DNA of 52,897 bases, taken from positions 1 through 52,897 of the forward strand of contig VXIS01000331.1 in NCBI GenBank assembly GCA_008704415.1, in the 5' to 3' direction. This stretch comes from Sphaerosporella brunnea (taxonomy: Eukaryota > Ascomycota > Pezizomycetes > Pezizales > Pyronemataceae). The notes beneath the pieces were generated by a model. The model worked only from the letters and a program-made list of their open reading frames with translations. It was not told the origin of the DNA and ran no database searches. Of the stretch, positions 1 to 10,471 are shown piece by piece. The stretch's first letter is position 1, and every line of letters starts with the position of its first letter. Position numbers and translations under genes: made by a program.

Positions 1-2371
1 ATGGCTGTGCGGTCCTGCTCCCTACCCCCTATCTCGCGAAACCAACGACTAATCAACTTGATATTGCTACTTTCAACACTACCTAAGCCTACCCTATAAG
101 CTTTCTGTACAATTATGAGGGGACAGCGCTTGAGACCTCGAGGCACACGCCCCGGAGGCCGAGCTGCTACCTGTCAGCAACGCTTTGCTAATAAATCCAC
201 CAGTTATCAAAGCTTTTGACTTGGTTTTTGATTTCCCAGAATCCTCTCATTATGCTCTATCGAACTGTGGTATTCAACCCCCCCCCCCCCCCCCAGAGCC
301 CGCAAAGTTGCAGTTTGCCAGCTTCTTTTGCTCTTTCTGCCAGTACCACTCTTGCTACAAGCCCACCATGCAGCGCCCTACAAAGCAAGCACTTGCAAGC
401 CGTCAAGCTGCATGTCAAGCACCCCAAGTCAAGCAAAGAAGGATCTCAACTGAAGGGGGCCATGACTGCGGCTGAGCCTGGTGGACCCGGATCCTCTAGG
501 CAGGGACTTCTCCACTACCGCAAGCGACAGTACTGTGGTACCGGGGTTCTATTTGAAGATAGCCTTGATAGCTCCTCAGAGTCAAAGAGGGAGCAAGGGG
601 TGGAACTGAGTGAACCCGAGGATGATGTTCTTCACATGGAGAACCAGAGAAGGAGGATAGGATGGGCGTTCCGGGAAAAGCAATGAACCAATAATTACCA
701 CTAATGTCGTGTACGTCAATCCATGCTTTCTTACCTTAGCAAGTTCCCACTGACGAACGAGTTCTATAGTTTCAGGTCCGCTGTGGAAAATTCCGGATTT
801 CCCTCGCCTAAATGCCCAACCTATCAAAGCCGGTGGCGACAAAGAAAACATAGCTATGGAGGGAAGACAAGAAAGCGAGGCCGCGGTAAAGGAGGCATAC
901 CAGAAGAGAGGCTACTATCTCGTCCATGGGGAGCTTTCCTCGGAGGACCAAAGCTATCGTAATCAGTTTTAAAACGAAGAATAGAGGATGTGGGAGTTGG
1001 GGTGCTTTTGACTTCATCCAGTTCTTCCCAGTCTGGAACGGCACATCCGCAAAACAATATTTGTTTTGTTTTAACTCATACAACGTACACGAGGGCGTTA
1101 TCGCAAAAAAAATAATACTAATTTCCCTAACGTCATGTTGAAGGTTCCGAGTGACAATGTGTGAACCGTGAAGAGGAATGACGTTATAACGTCATTCCTC
1201 TTCACGGTTCACACATTGTCACTCGGAACCTTCAACATGACGTTAGGGAAATTAGTATTATTTTTTTTTGCGATAACGCCCTCGTGTACGTTGTATGAGT
1301 TAAAACAAAACAAATATTGTTTTGCGGATGTGCCGTTCCAGACTGGGAAGAACTGGATGAAGTCAAAAGCACCCCAACTCCCACATCCTCTATTCTTCGT
1401 TTTAAAACTGATTACGATAGCTTTGGTCCTCCGAGGAAAGCTCCCCATGGACGAGATAGTAGCCTCTCTTCTGGTATGCCTCCTTTACCGCGGCCTCGCT
1501 TTCTTGTCTTCCCTCCATAGCTATGTTTTCTTTGTCGCCACCGGCTTTGATAGGTTGGGCATTTAGGCGAGGGAAATCCGGAATTTTCCACAGCGGACCT
1601 GAAACTATAGAACTCGTTCGTCAGTGGGAACTTGCTAAGGTAAGAAAGCATGGATTGACGTACACGACATTAGTGGTAATTATTGGTTCATTGCTTTTCC
1701 CGGAACGCCCATCCTATCCTCCTTCTCTGGTTCTCCATGTGAAGAACATCATCCTCGGGTTCACTCAGTTCCACCCCTTGCTCCCTCTTTGACTCTGAGG
1801 AGCTATCAAGGCTATCTTCAAATAGAACCCCGGTACCACAGTACTGTCGCTTGCGGTAGTGGAGAAGTCCTGCCTAGAGGATCCGGGTCCACCAGGCTCA
1901 GCCGCAGTCATGGCCCCCTTCAGTTGAGATCCTTCTTTGCTTGACTTGGGGTGCTTGACATGCAGCTTGACGGCTTGCAAGTGCTTGCTTTGTAGGGCGC
2001 TGCATGGTGGGCTTGTAGCAAGAGTGGTACTGGCAGAAAGAGCAAAAGAAGCTGGCAAACTGCAACTTTGCGGGCTCTGGGGGGGGGGGGGGGGTTGAAT
2101 ACCACAGTTCGATAGAGCATAATGAGAGGATTCTGGGAAATCAAAAACCAAGTCAAAAGCTTTGATAACTGGTGGATTTATTAGCAAAGCGTTGCTGACA
2201 GGTAGCAGCTCGGCCTCCGGGGCGTGTGCCTCGAGGTCTCAAGCGCTGTCCCCTCATAATTGTACAGAAAGCTTATAGGGTAGGCTTAGGTAGTGTTGAA
2301 AGTAGCAATATCAAGTTGATTAGTCGTTGGTTTCGCGAGATAGGGGGTAGGGAGCAGGACCGCACAGCCAT
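1..2371. repeat. Spacerless near-perfect inverted repeat (palindrome), arms about 1.19 kb
   Basis: The two arms are reverse complements meeting without spacer at 1186/1187 (centre gacgttataacgtc, 1180-1193). Base 1 pairs with 2371, and pairing stops exactly where the window begins, so the outer boundary is not seen. I found only three differences, each one base in a short run: a C/G run of 17 versus 16, a GGG versus GG near 510/1870, and an A/T run of 8 versus 9 near 1107/1261. Inside each arm are only short open frames, for example a 74-codon frame 462-686 with no recognised domain, broken by the indel in the other arm. A long palindrome without spacer is unstable in vivo, and differences limited to run lengths are what two reads of the same molecule would give; a contig-end hairpin artefact is the leading reading, a real recent inverted duplication the alternative. 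Confidence 0.95.
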
Positions 2372-2479
2372 CACCCACACAGTCATCACTCGCCTCCTAG
2401 TCATATAGTAAGATTGGCAATTTGTATTTGCTATATAATCCATTAGCCCAGCCACGAAGAAAAGAAAAAACGATCCAGA

Positions 2480-3126
2480 GACATGAAAAAAAAGCCAAGC
2501 AACCCCTCTCATCACACATATCCTCCTCCGATGTCCTCCTCCCTCCCTTCAAGGCAAACGCATCTCTCTCGATCATCATCACGCCCTGGATCGTCAGGAC
2601 CCGAATATTGTCGACCGCAGAAATTGCCTCTTCCAACGACTCGCCCACTACCCACTTGAACACGAGGGGATCGTCGCGGCTCCAGAAGGATTTTTTGAAA
2701 GTAGGACCTCAAGTGCGGCGGCAAGCGGGCAATGATTCATAGAGTGTGCCGCTTGGTTAAAGCCTCTCTGGCTTCCCCCTTTTGACAACGAATGCAAGCA
2801 GTCTTGAAGCCTCCATTCTTCGCCACCTTCTGGTCCTACTGGGCCTTGTCGGAGGCAGACCACTCAATCACCCGATGCCCACACTTATACTCCAGAGCGT
2901 CCACCCGCAGGCGAAGCCCGATCTAGCCCGTCGTGTCTGCGTCATGGTTCATCAGGCACCTTCTATCCTTCCAGTCTCGGTTTCCGAGGATCCACTTTTC
3001 CGCCGATTCAAAAGTGGGAACCTTACTCACCACGGTGCTCTCGCCCGTGAGCCCCCAGCGTTTGGGAATCTGGTGTCCCGCATGCGCCGCTATGTAGTGG
3101 CGACGGGCTCGGTGTAGAGAGGGCAA
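2480..3126 (-). pseudogene. Decayed protein-coding gene of unknown function
   Basis: One minus-strand frame from 3126 downward reads as protein-like sequence interrupted by three in-frame stops: TAG at 2923-2925, TAG at 2836-2838 and TGA at 2737-2739. The text between them looks coding (TFESAEKWILGNRDWKDRR, then KCGHRVIEWSASDKAQ, then NGGFKTACIRCQKGE). Near 2660 the coding-like text moves to another frame (FKWVVGESLEEAISAVDNI) and fades out near 2480. All three stops are one C-to-T change from Gln, Gln and Arg codons. I do not recognise the family; a CxxC pair is visible but no domain can be named. The next feature downstream on the plus strand is the left end of the DDE transposon. Confidence 0.45.
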
Positions 3127-3188
3127 AGATCTAACCTGTGCTGATGGAAGTGGTGGTGGCGAAAGTAGAGAGGGGAGAGTTTAAGTAA

Positions 3189-3224
3189 GTATGGTGCAGG
3201 CAGCTATAAACCTCGTTGTCGCAC
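3189..3224 (+). repeat. Left terminal inverted repeat of DDE transposon
   Basis: It starts GTATGGTGCAGGC and ends GTTGTCGCAC, and is the exact reverse complement of 12727-12762. The first and last bases (G and C) may be chance extensions outside a TA target site. Confidence 0.9.
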
Positions 3225-3673
3225 GTCCCCGGTTGGTGGAGATGGGTGGTGATCGACGACCATAATAAACGCAGTTATCCCCGCGTGCAAACTCTGTGCA
3301 GACACCGCGTTTCTCGACTAAACAAGATGCGCTCTATAATTCTACGCGGTGCAGCTCTACAGGTTTAACACTGTTTTACTCTGGTTATGGAGTCGCAACT
3401 ACGGATTGTGAAAAGCTTGGACCAGCTAAATGGCACGGCCCCGCAGCCATGGCCAGTTGCTAACCGCAGCCATGGCCACCGCTACCAACTGCCAATATCT
3501 TGAAGGTTATACTGTTTGAAACAGTGAACTTGGTCCGAGCACTGATCCATAATGCCGGCTGCTCCCAACTTTCCTCCAGTAGCAGCAATGGGCAGGCCAA
3601 ACAAAAGAAAGGTACAATCACGACAAGCGAGCGCCATCAGCGCATCTCGGACTCGGAAACGCAGTCGTCTCGG

Positions 3674-3972
3674 CAATGCCGAGTCTCTCGGCGGTAGTGA
3701 GTCTCTCGGCAGCGGTGAACCTCTCGGCAGTGAATCTCTCGGCAGCGGTGAATCTCTCGGCGGCGGTGAATCTCTCGGCAGTAGATCTCTCGGCGGTGGA
3801 GAATCTCTCGGCGGTGGAGAATCTCTCGGCGACGGAGAATCTCTCGGCGATGGTGAATCTCTCGGCGACGGTGAATCTCTCGGCGACGGTGGTAAATCTC
3901 TCAGCGACGGTGGTGAATCTCTCGGCGACGGTGGTGAATCTCTCGGCGACAGTAGTGAATCTCTCGGCAATG
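3674..3972 (+). repeat. In-frame 18/21-bp tandem repeats encoding SLG-rich units
   Basis: The core tctctcggc recurs at 18- or 21-bp spacing, encoding ESLGDG or ESLGDGG. The spacing is always a multiple of three, so copy-number change keeps the frame. Units become more regular toward the 3' end (GESLGDG, then GGESLGDG). Confidence 0.9.
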
Positions 3973-4415
3973 CCGGGCCTGAACCATACCAAATTCCCGG
4001 AGCTAGAAGGGACGAAGATACAGAAGAGGAAGGAGGCTGGGGGGCAGGAGAGAGGGGGGAGGAAGGCAAAGAGGAGGACGAGGACGAGGACGACACGGAA
4101 GCGGACATGGAAGCAGGGGAAGAGGAAAGTGGAGGAGGACGAGAGAACGAGTATTTGGAGAATCTCATTGCAGATCTCTCCATACCACTAGATCCTGAGG
4201 CTTTAGCGGAACCAGAAATTCCAACCGTGAGGAATCAGGACTGGCCTCGGGTCAGTGGTCGTCAGAAACAAATACAGCTGCTTAAATCAGGAATTGTGGA
4301 TATGAATAAATTGTTGGCCTCGAAACGAAGACAGCCCTCTGGCTACACGAAAACTTGGCACCTACAAGTATTGGCGTTCATGCACATTCAGCTGATGCGT
4401 ATGAACCGAGCGGGG

Positions 4416-4420
4416 CAAAC
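4416..4420. repeat. Target-site duplication caaac (left copy of gypsy insertion)
   Basis: Five bases caaac directly before the LTR start TGTAGGAG are repeated at 10467-10471 directly after the LTR end CTCTCCACA. Confidence 0.95.
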
Positions 4421-4569
4421 TGTAGGAGTGTGGAGTGCGGGCACGTGATTAGGGTTAAGGCTGGGTGGAGGCTTGGCGGCTTGGCGGGAATCATGTATAT
4501 ATAGACCCGGCACTGCTCCTAGAATGCATCTTACTTTCAACCTACCTCTGACGCGTCTACCTCTCCACA
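4421..4569 (+). repeat. 5' LTR of the gypsy element (149 bp)
   Basis: It begins TGTAGGAGTG and ends CTCTCCACA (TG...CA). It contains a TATA box (tatatatagac, about 4495-4505) that should drive the element's transcript. I read it as identical to the 3' LTR. It is short for a gypsy LTR. The TATA box also puts a promoter inside the transposase gene. Confidence 0.95.
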
Positions 4570-4570
4570 T

Positions 4571-4588
4571 TGGTAGCAGCACTTGCCG
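4571..4588 (+). promoter_or_regulatory. Probable primer-binding site
   Basis: tggtagcagcacttgccg begins 2 nt after the 5' LTR. Position and the TGG start (complement of a tRNA CCA end) fit a minus-strand primer site; I cannot name the tRNA with certainty. Confidence 0.6.
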
Positions 4589-4708
4589 TGAATAGAGCAA
4601 TTGGACCTGTCGTCCCTGCCTATCTCACGGAAGACCAGATTCACTTCCGCATTTTACGAGAGTATACGCCGCTGACGAAGTAACGAAAAAGAAAGATCGA
4701 AATTGACG

Positions 4709-6435
4709 ATGGAGTCGCCAACGAATACCGAGCCAGCCGACGAAGCCAATACCCCCCCCTCGTGAACCTTGCATACGGACCTCATTGAGGATGAGTGTTG
4801 CGCGTTTCAGGTGAATACGACGGGTACCCGCAGCATACAACACTTAAGGCAGCGAGAGGCACTGCTGTTGTCCCTGCCGAGTGAAGTGGCTGAGGCAATG
4901 CCTACGGAAGCATTGGCATGGGCTCGCGCTATTGAAGACAAGCTGTTGGAGGAGATTGAAGGCTTGCAAGACGACGTCTACGCCATCCAGGAGGACAACC
5001 AGAGGCTCAGGGAGCAAACGGCAACGGCAGAAACCCGGCTACGGAACGAGCACGACGAGGACACGCGAGCGCTGAGGACCAGGGTGGAGCAGCTGACACA
5101 GGAGCTTGAGCAGCGGACAAGGGAGCTTCGCATAGCCAACGCTCAGATCGCTGCACTTGGACGTCGCCTCAGATCTACCGCTGGATCTATCGGAACACCA
5201 GCAACCCACGGCATTCCTTCACGCATTGGTCCAGCGCTGTCAGCGATGGAAACAGGACCTCATCCACCGGAACCTGTCCTGAAGCAGGACACGATGCACA
5301 CGGCGATACCGTCTCTCCTACTCCACTGCCGTTACGTCCCAGCAGAGAGCAGAGTGCATTCCACCCTACAATGCCAGCTTTGTCCACCTTCACACACCTC
5401 CCTCTGGTCAGGACACCTACCTTTACAATCAAGCCGGCTGGGCTTCCTACGTTTGATGGCACCAAGCGGGATTTGGAGACGGCCCGTACCTTCATCAATA
5501 GCTTGCAGCGGTACTTTGAGGTACGAGCAACGGAGCTGGGCTGTGTGGATTCCCACGGGATTGTCCTGACAGAAGGATGGACTTTGGCAGCAATGTTACG
5601 GCTTAGGGATGGGGCATCGCGGTGGGCTGACGATAACTTCCCACGTGGTATGCGTCCGGACTGGTATTCCTTTACCGCTTCATTCCTGAGACACTTTACG
5701 CCAGCCGATGCACTCAGCAAACTCAAGAACGAATGGGAATCCCTTAGCATCAAGCGTTCTGAGCGAGCCGCGACATTCAATGAGCGATTTCAAGCACTCA
5801 AGGCACGATTGAACCCTTACGCACCGATTCCACCTGACCTGTTGCTCGACTCCTACCGTGCAAAGATCCAGACAAACAAGGAAGTTGCAGCCATATTCAG
5901 CATGATCCAAAGCATGCACCCGCATTGGACGATGGAGCAATACATGCTGCAGGTAGCGGAGTCGGACGCAATCCAACATGGATCGCTAGGTGGAGCAGCA
6001 ATAAAGGACAAGGAGAAGGGAAACACAGGAACCGGATCGAAGGGAGGAGCCAATGGTACGGCGACCAAGGGAAGCCTGAAGCGCATGGAGGGTAGGACGG
6101 ACGCAAACTCCCAGGCAGGAGAGATGACATGCTACAGTTGCCACGAAAAGGGACACCAAGCAAGGAACTGCCCTCACGTGGGCAAGATGTCTTTGCCAGA
6201 GATGCAGCGTACCTTGGAAAAACTGTTGCAGGCACAAAAGGCAGCGATGGAGGCCTCCAAGAGTGGCAAGCAGCCTAGCGCTAAGAAAGGTCGCGGCACA
6301 AGAGCTTCTAAACCAGGGAAGCGCTTGGATCAGTGCCGCATCTCACGAGAAGAGGATCAGGCAGATGATGGTCAGGAGGATTCCGACGAGGACTTGGCAC
6401 TGCCCGATTCGGGAAATGGGGAGGGGGACTGCTAG
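4709..6435 (+). pseudogene. gag: gag of gypsy element: coiled coil, capsid, CCHC zinc knuckle (two frame breaks)
   Basis: From ATG 4709 a short frame stops at TGA 4763-4765, just after a run of eight C; the same frame then continues as a long coiled coil (for example QELEQRTRELRIANAQIAA) to about 5280. The rest of Gag lies one frame back: a capsid-type domain from about 5400 (LPTFDGTKRDLETARTFI) and the knuckle CYSCHEKGHQARNC (CX2CX4HX4C), ending at TAG 6433-6435. The second frame is open from 5110, so the frame change could lie anywhere between 5110 and 5371; codon content suggests about 5270-5290. Gag would form the particle and package the RNA. The stop and the frame change may be mutations or sequencing errors. 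The 3' end holds the -1 frameshift signal to pol. Confidence 0.8.
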
Positions 6436-6451
6436 CTGCGAGCAAGCCCCC
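6411..6451 (+). promoter_or_regulatory. -1 ribosomal frameshift signal between gag and pol
   Basis: G GGA AAT (6411-6417) is an X XXY YYZ slippery heptamer in the gag frame. After a 5-nt spacer (6418-6422) comes a stem-loop: GGGGG 6423-6427 pairs with CCCCC 6447-6451, and TGCT 6430-6433 pairs with AGCA 6441-6444, with a 2x2 internal loop and a 7-nt apical loop. The gag stop 6433-6435 lies in this hairpin. A -1 slip enters the pol frame, which is open from the heptamer through 6459 into pol. This is the standard layout of a programmed frameshift; function is inferred. Confidence 0.75.
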
Positions 6452-9400
6452 CAATGGAATGCCTACTGTCGATGTAACTAGCACGAAATTTAAACGCTTT
6501 ACTCGGTATCATCGGTTGCAGATAACGAGGTTGTCTGACTCGGTGGCCGACCTCCTCCGTTTTAGAGGCAAGGTGCGATTTCGTGACGATGTACGTGGTG
6601 AATGGCATTCAAAAGCAGCAAAAACAGTTAAGGATGATGATGCATCCGAAAACTATGTGTCGAGAAGTTTTATCGAGGGACTACGCCGTCAGGGCGCAAA
6701 ACTGGACGTGGAAGATGCAGGTTGGATGGTGGTGGAAACCGCCAATGCTAAGGCAGAGGATCAGATCGAGAAGCGGCAACGGGTGCGCCTGAACCTCCAT
6801 ATCGGATCCTACACATACCAAGCAAACTTCACGATATACTACGTCAAAGGATTCGACGTCGTCTTGGGAAAGCGCTGGATGCGCGACATCAATGGGCGGC
6901 ACCACATTGACCATGATACCAATGAGATGTGGGTGTCGGACCGACCGTGGGAGGAGCGGCATGATGGGGGACACACACACTATCTGCGGGGACTGGGCCC
7001 ACAGGATAGAAGTCCAACAAAGATCCGGGAGCAAGCTCGCCTGATGGGCGTCGATATCATACTACAGGACGAGCTCCGAACGATTGATCAACGGCTACTG
7101 AGGAAGGCCTTCTTCATCCGTGTGTACAAGAAGGAGGAGGAACCGCCACCTGACGAGATAACTGCTATGTTGCGGGAATTCGGCGCTCAAGGCTTGTTTG
7201 ATGAGCCAACATACCACAACGCGAAGGAAGGTGGCCACGAATTTCGAATCGTTATTGAACAGGGAGCAAAGAGTCCGTTTCGGTCGCCTTATCGTATATC
7301 TCCAAAGGAGGAAGCGGAGTTGCAAAGGCAGCTGGACAAAGCAATTCGCAATGGATGGATCACGCCGTCTTCTAGCAGCTATGGATCGCCGGTCTTGTTT
7401 GTGCCAAAGGCCAACGGGGAACTGCGAATGTGCATCGACTACAGGGCAGTCAACAGGATCACCGTCAAAGACCGCTACCCACTGCCGCACATCGAGGATC
7501 TCTTCAATGGACTGAAAGGATCTACAGTATTCTCCAAGCTCGACCTTGCTAGCGGTTACCACCAAATACGTATTGCACCGGGTGATCGCCACAAGACTGC
7601 GTTTACAACCAAGTTTGGTCTCTACGAATGGCGGGTATTGCCGTTTGGTCCTGGCCAACGCTCCTAGCCAGTTTATGAGGATGATGGACGGACTGCTGAC
7701 CCCTACGATGCGACGGTTTGTAGCAACTTACCTGGACGACGTGTTGATTCACAGCCGATCAATGGAAGAGCACTTACAGCACGTTCGGAGTGTTCTGAAG
7801 GCTTTGCTGGATAAAGGACTTCGGGTAAAGCGGAGCAAGTGCGAATGGGCGCAGGCGCAAGTTGAGTTTTGTGACTTCACGGTATCTGGGAGCGGAATCC
7901 ACACACAAGAACACAAGACAGCAGCGGTACGGGACTGGCCTCAACCACAAAATGAGAAAGAAGTACGGGGGTTCCTTGGATTAACCAGCTACTACCGAAA
8001 GTTCATCGACCACTACGCTCACATGGCCCTGCCTCTCTACCAAATGAGCAGGGTGACAATGGACAAGCGCAAAACTAAACACCAACAGTTTGAATGGACT
8101 GAGGAATGTGAGGGAGCATTCGACGCATTGAAGCATGCCGTCTGCACCGCACCAGTATTGGCCTTGCCCACTAAAGAAGACCGCTTCATATTACATACGG
8201 ACGCAAGCAAGTATGCTGTGGGGGCCGTGTTGTCTCAGGAGCAGGAAGATGGAACCAAGGTGATTGGCTACTACAGCCGCAAATTGCACGATCCGGAAAC
8301 CCGTTACCCAGCTTACGATCGGGAGTTGTTGGCCATTCGTGACGCAGTTGTTCACTGGAAATGTCATCTGCATGGCGCCGCTAGGGATTTCATGGTGTAT
8401 ACTGATCATGCCACCCTTCGACATATCCTGACTCAGCCTCATTTGACAATTCGGCAGATGGACGCGCTGTCAGTGCTCCAGAACTATGACTACGAGGTTC
8501 GCCATCTACCGGGAGCGAAAAATAAGGTAGCCGATGCCCTGTCGCGAAGACCAGACCATCGACGTGAGCGGGCAGGAGTGATGCAGGCACGCACCAAAGG
8601 AGCATTGCGGGTACGTTGCCAGGTAATGACAGAGCTCTCGCTTACCGCTGAGGAGTGGGTGGCGGACCTGAAGACGCAGCTGGAACTGGATACGTACTTT
8701 GGACCAATTCTACGCCTGTTGCTTGACCCCGACGCTCGAGCCCCACCTCCATCGGCGCCAACAACTGAACGTCAACTGTGGGTGAAGTCCAGACGGTACT
8801 GTCTCCGTGATGGCCTGCTATTCCACACAGACAAACAAGGTGACGACAGCGCACCAATACGGCTTTGCATTCCACAGACATTGACCAGACGCGTCCTACA
8901 CGAAGCTCACGATACCCCATCTGGGGGTCACTTTGGCCCAGATCGCACATACATGCGTTTGCGCGAAGACTTTTTCTGGCCACGGATGTGGGATTCAGTT
9001 CGACGCTATGTGAAAGGGTGCGACATGTGTCATCGGATTAATGGACGGCAAGGGAAGCCCATGGGGCTGCTCCAGCCTCTGCCAATTGCAAAGGGACGTT
9101 GGTCACGTGTTGGTGTTGACTTCATCACAGATCTGCCAGATTCAGCCAGCGGGAATGATTGTGTGGTCACTTTCGTTGACTATCTGACGAAGAGAGTCCA
9201 CTGGCGGGCATGCAAGAAGACCCTGGATGCGGCCGGATTTGCCCAGCTATTCATTGACAATGTCATCAGATTGCACGGGGTCCCAGAGGAGGTAGTCTCC
9301 GATCGCGATGTTCGTTTTCAGGACTTTTGGACAGAAGTTACACGGAGAATGGGTACGAAGCTGTTAAAATCGACCGCCTTTCACCCACAGACCGACGGAC

Positions 9401-10185
9401 TGGCGGAAAACAGCAACAAAACGATCACGAAATACCTCAAGGCATATGCGACACATAGCCCAGACAACTGGGACGAGATGCTGCCTCTGGCTGAGTTTGC
9501 CTACAACAGCTCGGTTCACCGCTCCACCAAGATGACGCCTTTCCGACTGGATTTGGGCTACGATCCGGAGATTCCGTTGAATGCTCTTGCACGAGCTGCA
9601 CGACAAGGACGGCCTTCGGCTAGTACACTGCAGGGCAGTGAGTTCGTTGATCGACTGGCGAGACTGCTTGGTGTGGCGCGAGATGCCCTGCAGGAAGCAC
9701 AGGATAGACAAGTGGTGGAGGCAAATCAACATCGACAGCCAGTGGACAAGCGCATAAAGGAGGGTGCAATGGTGTTTCTCGATGCGAAAGACCTACCCAT
9801 CACATATGCCAACGTGCGTCCTGACCGTCGGAAGCTTATACACCGCTACTTGGGCCCTTACAAAGTCGTCGGTATGAGAAACCCAAACGCTGTGGAGCTG
9901 GACCTTCCCAATGATATGTCCATACATGACGTGGTTAACGTGAGCCGCCTGAAACTTGATCGGACGGATAAGGAGCGTATCTACATTACGCCACCACCGC
10001 CAGTGCGTACCAGCCGGGCAGGAACATCCTACGTCGTGGAGGCGATTGTGGGACACAGGCCGGACAAAGACAAAACAGACGCCTGGGAATACGAGGTCAA
10101 ATGGGAAGGATGGGATACGGCCGACAACACGTGGGAACCAGAAGAAAATCTCACCAAAGCAGCGGAGATGTTGCAAGAATACTGA
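6417..10185 (+). pseudogene. pol: pol of gypsy chromovirus: PR-RT-RNaseH-integrase-chromodomain, 1-nt insertion in RT
   Basis: The first part (pol frame to the stop at 7665-7667) holds a protease-like region and the front of RT (LDLASGYHQIRI). One extra C at 7650-7651, after the LPFG motif, shifts the frame; the second part runs to TGA 10183-10185. It has the RT active site YLDD (about 7729), RNase H (HTDASKYAVGAVLS), an HHCC integrase finger (GHFG, then CDMC), the D-D-E core (VDFITDLP, SDRDVRF and the Glu of DGLAEN), the GPY-like motif LGPYKVVG and a C-terminal chromodomain (YEVKWEGWDTADNTWEPE). The protease motif expected as D-S/T-G reads DDDASEN, so it may be inactive or divergent. The initiator Met at 6459 is probably not used, since pol is reached by frameshift from gag. 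The chromodomain would steer integration to marked chromatin. Confidence 0.92.
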
Positions 10186-10275
10186 AAGGAGCGTGGAGGA
10201 TGGCCAAAAACGGTGCGGGCGAGCACGCGGAGGAGACGTCGGAAATGATGGTTTTTTTTCTCTGTTGGGGTCTGA

Positions 10276-10317
10276 ATCTTCGAGTTCACACTCGAAGATA
10301 TCATTGGGGGGATGTGA
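10276..10317 (+). promoter_or_regulatory. Perfect hairpin followed by polypurine tract before 3' LTR
   Basis: ATCTTCGAGT (10276-10285) and ACTCGAAGAT (10290-10299) form a perfect 10-bp stem with a 4-nt loop. A purine run ggggggatgtga follows at 10306-10317, ending at the LTR. The purine run is the expected plus-strand primer; the role of the hairpin is unknown (RNA packaging, end formation or stability are possible). Confidence 0.65.
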
Positions 10318-10466
10318 TGTAGGAGTGTGGAGTGCGGGCACGTGATTAGGGTTAAGGCTGGGTGGAGGCTTGGCGGCTTGGCGGGAATCATGTATATATA
10401 GACCCGGCACTGCTCCTAGAATGCATCTTACTTTCAACCTACCTCTGACGCGTCTACCTCTCCACA
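10318..10466 (+). repeat. 3' LTR of the gypsy element (149 bp)
   Basis: Read as identical to 4421-4569. It is followed by the TSD caaac at 10467-10471. Confidence 0.95.
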
Positions 10467-10471
10467 CAAAC

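Larger units (their letters stand above)
3552..4420 (+). pseudogene. DDE transposase-like gene, 5' part (interrupted by gypsy insertion)
   Basis: The frame from ATG 3552 gives a basic N-terminus (GRPNKRKVQSRQ), then about 17 copies of a Ser-Leu-Gly-rich unit of 6-7 residues (SLGDGE, SLGDGGE) over 3674-3972, then a Glu/Asp-rich stretch, then ordered sequence ending HIQLMRMNRAGQ at the insertion point. Skipping the gypsy element and one copy of its TSD restores the same frame at 10473, so this is the N-terminal part of the protein continued at 10472. The ordered part (SGYTKTWHLQVLAF) matches my recollection of the region before the DDE domain in a multi-copy fungal transposase-like family usually annotated only as DDE endonuclease. 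The repeat stretch is open in several frames on both strands, which creates large spurious ORFs. Confidence 0.75.
4421..10466 (+). mobile_element. Ty3/gypsy chromovirus LTR retrotransposon, near-complete, recent
   Basis: The element is bounded by identical 149-bp LTRs (4421-4569, 10318-10466) and by the 5-bp target duplication caaac (4416-4420, 10467-10471). Internal order is primer site, coiled-coil gag N-terminus, capsid, CCHC knuckle, protease-like region, reverse transcriptase, RNase H, integrase, GPY-like motif and chromodomain. Protease-RT-RH-IN order and the terminal chromodomain place it among fungal chromoviruses. It inserted into the transposase gene of the DDE transposon. Identical LTRs mean a recent insertion, yet the copy carries breaks: a stop at 4763, a frame change in gag near 5280 and a 1-nt insertion in RT at 7650. 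It is therefore probably not autonomous unless those are sequencing errors. Confidence 0.95.

Noticed and set aside
462..686. 74-codon frame in the palindrome arm
   Set aside because: No domain; the mirror copy in the other arm is broken by a 1-base difference; not enough to call a gene.
3482..4191. Long ORFs on both strands across the SLG repeat (Pro/Arg/Asp-rich minus frame, SLSA-rich plus frame)
   Set aside because: A repeat with a period divisible by three keeps several frames open at once; only the frame continuing into the DDE domain is meaningful.
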